A model generated the notes under the pieces. That model was not told the origin of the DNA, made no database searches, and was given only the letters and a program-made list of their open reading frames with translations. Shown piece by piece: positions 62,301 through 64,000 of a stretch of 64,000 nucleotides of DNA. The number at the start of each line of letters is the position of its first letter. The stretch's first letter is position 1. Made by a program: the position numbers and the translations under genes. This stretch comes from Clostridium estertheticum (lineage in GTDB: Bacteria > Bacillota > Clostridia > Clostridiales > Clostridiaceae), in NCBI RefSeq assembly GCF_011065935.2, contig NZ_JAAMNH020000001.1:4237001-4301000 (forward strand). Direction: 5' to 3'.

Positions 62301-63621
62301 GAAGTATACTATCAATGACACCATCTTTTATTCTTAAACACTTCATATCTTGTCCACCAATATCTAATATAAAATCTGCTCCTGGCAGAAAAAATTCCGC
62401 CGCCTTGTAATGAGCTATAGTTTCAATTTCTCCAATATCTACTTTTAATGCTGCCATTATTAATCCTTCACCATAACCTGTTACCGCTGAATTCCTAATA
62501 ATTACATCTTTTGGTAAAATATCATATATATTTTTCAATATTTTTCTAACTAAAGTTAAGGGATTACCTTCATTACTTCCATAATAAGAGTATAAAAGTG
62601 CACCATCCTCATCTATTAGTGTAGCTTTAGTAGTAGTAGACCCCGCATCTATTCCCAAGAAACAATCCCCTTGGTATCCCGCAAGTTCTCTTCTCGCTAC
62701 CTTATATTGACTCTGCCTCTTATTAAAAACTTCTAGTTCTTCCTCATCTAAAAATAGTGGCCTAAGCCTTTGAACTTCCTGTACTGATGCTTCCTTTAGC
62801 TTTGGAAGTTGCGTCTTTAATTCTTCAAATGAAATAGTGTACTCATCCTTTGATGCCATGGCAGCTCCTAGTGCAACAAACAGCTGAGAATCCTTTGGAA
62901 AAATAATTTCTTCCTCTGTTAACTTTAAAGTTTCAATGAACCTTTGTCTTAGTTCAGACAAGAAATATAATGGCCCACCTAGAAATGCAACATTCCCTTT
63001 AATTGGTCTACCGCAAGCAAGTCCACTAATAGTTTGATTAACTACTGCCTGAAAAACTGATACAGCAATATCTTCTTTTGCAGCACCCTCATTTAATAAG
63101 GGTTGAATATCTGTTTTTGCAAAAACTCCACATCTAGCTGCAATAGGATATATAGTTTTGTGGGCCTTCGCAAGTTCATTAAGTCCTGTGGCATCCGTTT
63201 GAAGCAATGACGCCATCTGATCAATAAATGCACCAGTACCTCCAGCGCATGTACCATTCATTCTTTGATCAATTCCCCCATCAAAATATATAATCTTTGC
63301 ATCTTCTCCACCTAGCTCAATAGCCACATTGGTTCTTGGAATAACATTTTCTATAGCATATGCGCTAGCTACTACTTCTTGAATAAATTTAATATTTAGC
63401 CATTTAGATAAAGCTAGTCCACCGGAGCCTGTCACCATTATAGTAATATTGCAATCTTTAAAATTGTTATACGCCTCATATAAAATATCAGCTATTGTAC
63501 TTTTTATATCTGAAAAATGCCTCTGATACTTACTATATATTATTTTTTCCTGCTGATTCAGCACTACTATCTTAACTGTAGTAGATCCTACATCTAATCC
63601 AACATTTAATATTTTTTTCAT
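59341..63621 (-). CDS. 2-hydroxyacyl-CoA dehydratase activase/reductase fusion (double BcrAD-BadFG ASKHA plus DUF2229 and HgdB-like region)
   Basis: A 1426-residue cytosolic protein. ASKHA ATPase unit 1 covers about residues 1-265 (GLDVGSTTVKIVVL, NGTCAGGTGAFIDQMA, ARCGVFAKTDIQ). Unit 2 covers about 320-585 (LGIDAGSTTTKATLID, LDIGGQDMKCL, NEACSSGCGSFIE, LGSRCTVFMNS). Cys in each unit match the [4Fe-4S] ligands of CompA-type activators. Next is a Cys-rich GRCKNCANKCVL segment, a DUF2229 region (ESACYPAKIVHGHI, FYPCIPYE) and a C-terminal HgdB-like part (TGGGCRATNYIGFL). Known activators use ATP to fire low-potential electrons into dehydratases or double-cubane proteins; the substrate of these long fusions is, to my knowledge, undefined. 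AAAGAGAAG precedes the ATG. Confidence 0.9.
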   Translation of the reverse strand: MKKILNVGLDVGSTTVKIVVLNQQEKIIYSKYQRHFSDIKSTIADILYEAYNNFKDCNITIMVTGSGGLALSKWLNIKFIQEVVASAYAIENVIPRTNVAIELGGEDAKIIYFDGGIDQRMNGTCAGGTGAFIDQMASLLQTDATGLNELAKAHKTIYPIAARCGVFAKTDIQPLLNEGAAKEDIAVSVFQAVVNQTISGLACGRPIKGNVAFLGGPLYFLSELRQRFIETLKLTEEEIIFPKDSQLFVALGAAMASKDEYTISFEELKTQLPKLKEASVQEVQRLRPLFLDEEELEVFNKRQSQYKVARRELAGYQGDCFLGIDAGSTTTKATLIDEDGALLYSYYGSNEGNPLTLVRKILKNIYDILPKDVIIRNSAVTGYGEGLIMAALKVDIGEIETIAHYKAAEFFLPGADFILDIGGQDMKCLRIKDGVIDSILLNEACSSGCGSFIETFAHSLNMEIEDFANVALSSRSPVDLGSRCTVFMNSRVKQVQKEGASVGDISAGLSYSVIKNALLKVIKIRDPKDMGKKIIVQGGTFYNDAVLRAFELISGREAVRPDIAGLMGAFGAALIAKERTEDGKLSTLLTLEQLDSFKVETTMGRCKNCANKCVLTVNKFDKIREFISGNRCEKALGLSGKKEEIPNVYDYKYKRIFNYTPLKKEDATRGVIGIPRVLNIYENYPFWFTFFTTLGFRVELSQRSSKQIYEMGIDTIPSESACYPAKIVHGHIMSLINKGIDTIFYPCIPYEKKEQQGADDHYNCPIVTSYPEVIKNNMDILKERDIVFLSPFISLDNNKSLIVRLADEFASFGINKKEIAMAVKKSWTETENVKLDIQRKGEEVVEYIRRTGKKGIVLAGRPYHIDPEINHGIPSVITDFDMPVLTEDSVAHLGIVERPLRIVDQWVYHSRLYAAASFVAKEPNIELIQLNSFGCGLDAVTSDQVQEILGSSGKIYTTLKIDEGNNLGAARIRIRSLKAALNERDKNGTVPKKIKEATSRIIFTKEMRKTHTILSPQMSPIHFQFVQEAFNSSGYNLEILPSVDTEAVEEGLKYVNNDACYPTIIVVGQIIHALKSGRYDIENTSVIISQTGGGCRATNYIGFLRKALKEAGFPKVPVVSLNAAGLESNPGFKFTHSLVKKSLMSLVYGDLLMRVLYKVRPYERILGSANLLYEKWVKICKQAVIKGSSKEFKNNISSIVADFDNLELKNILKPQIGLVGEILVKFHPIANNNIIDVIESEGGEAVMPDLIDFFLYCAFDANFKYEYLGMSKKDKILNNVAIGYIESFRKHMKLVLDHSKRFHAPKTIQELAKGAAPILSLGNQTGEGWFLTGEMVELIESGTKNIVCMQPFACLPNHVTGKGMIKELKRRFPGANITAIDYDPGASEVNQINRIKLMMSAALKNLESEIEVKDAHEEVASDKKID

Positions 63622-64000
63622 AATTATCTTCTCTTTCCCCGCAAGTTTGGATTTATTCTTATTTTTAACCTAATATTTAATTATATATGTTTATGCCGCC
63701 CCATACAATCTTCATATTTTTTCAAATTACTTAATATTTGAGTAAATAGCCTAATTGTTCCTATATCAATATCCTTAGTCTTCAAAAACTAAATTTATTT
63801 TGTTCAAGACTCACCCTCCATATTATAATTTGTATTAATTACATATTATTCAAATTCTATGTAAATATCAACTACATTTACAGAAAATTAACATATAAGT
63901 ATATTATATTATAACTCAATAGTGCTAATATTTCAAAGCTTACTCAAACTTTATTATTTAAACCACCTATGAGAAAATTCTAGGATTAAAAATAGACTAA
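63622..64000. other. Upstream region of the activase fusion with a possible gene remnant
   Basis: No intact gene is visible. On the minus strand GGAGGG (63814-63819) is followed after six bases by a TTG that opens an 11-codon frame ending at 63775. The adjacent frame is open to 63681 and reads DIGTIRLFTQILSNLKKYEDC, giving a coherent about 40-residue product if one frameshift is allowed. This may be a decayed small gene. A TATAAT-like sequence lies just before the binding site. The rest, to 64000, is AT-rich with nothing recognised. Confidence 0.3.

Overview
The window is a low-GC (roughly 30 percent by eye), densely packed chromosomal segment of a spore-forming anaerobic Firmicute. Gene content and protein style point to Clostridium sensu stricto (Clostridiaceae): an AbrB of the clostridial zinc-ribbon type, an alpha/beta-type small acid-soluble spore protein, YtxC, a PdaB-like deacetylase, the DapH acetylase route to diaminopimelate, and a giant 2-hydroxyacyl-CoA dehydratase activase fusion. 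The species cannot be named from sequence alone. No rRNA, CRISPR array, prophage or intact insertion sequence was found.

Layout. 0-7.2 kb: a decayed secreted beta-propeller gene, a small LytS/LytR-like signalling group (receiver-only protein, LytTR regulator, cytosolic kinase), yajQ, abrB, a zinc-ribbon membrane protein, and a MarR regulator with an MFS transporter. 7.2-12.2 kb: a likely small-RNA transcription unit, then a DinG-like helicase and an ABC-F ATPase. 12.2-18.2 kb: oligopeptide ABC operon 1 (oppABCDF plus a small membrane protein). 18.5-22.5 kb: a C-terminal-processing protease and a polar amino-acid ABC transporter. 22.7-31.7 kb: zapA, pheT-pheS under a Phe T-box, an rRNA methyltransferase with the Ktr potassium system, and the infC-rpmI-rplT operon with an L20-type leader and an AUU start. 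31.8-37.1 kb: ytxC, a DUF6873 protein, five tRNA genes (Val, Asp, Phe, Gly, Cys), hslO, a methyltransferase and an SASP gene. 37.3-43.2 kb: oligopeptide ABC operon 2 (oppBCDF, then oppA after a gap). 43.2-48.5 kb: a 1.2 kb non-coding stretch, dapA-dapB, an aminotransferase and dapH, which together cover most of the acetylase branch of lysine/diaminopimelate synthesis. 48.5-57.3 kb: an SSB-like protein, a polysaccharide deacetylase, a DUF4364 protein, a YncE-like propeller, a TSCPD protein, folC, and valS under a Val T-box. 57.4-64 kb: an orphan NitT/TauT-type binding protein, two long hairpin repeats, a PH-domain protein, and the 1426-residue dehydratase-activase fusion.

Most genes are ordinary housekeeping genes. 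The parts that look least explained are non-coding: (i) two ~200-bp near-complete inverted repeats (48.3 and 58.7 kb) sharing arm sequence and an unusual loop that is a mirror repeat (GTTTGAGCG ... GCGAGTTTG); (ii) a ~330-nt apparent transcription unit at 7.34-7.70 kb with no convincing ORF, whose promoter and downstream Spo0A-like box closely match those of abrB; and (iii) gene remnants (a folC 3' end at 54.1 kb, a DHNPV-nuclease tail at 12.15 kb, a frameshifted propeller at the left edge) that record past deletions. The activase fusion and its PH-domain neighbour are the best protein-level candidates for uncharacterised biochemistry.
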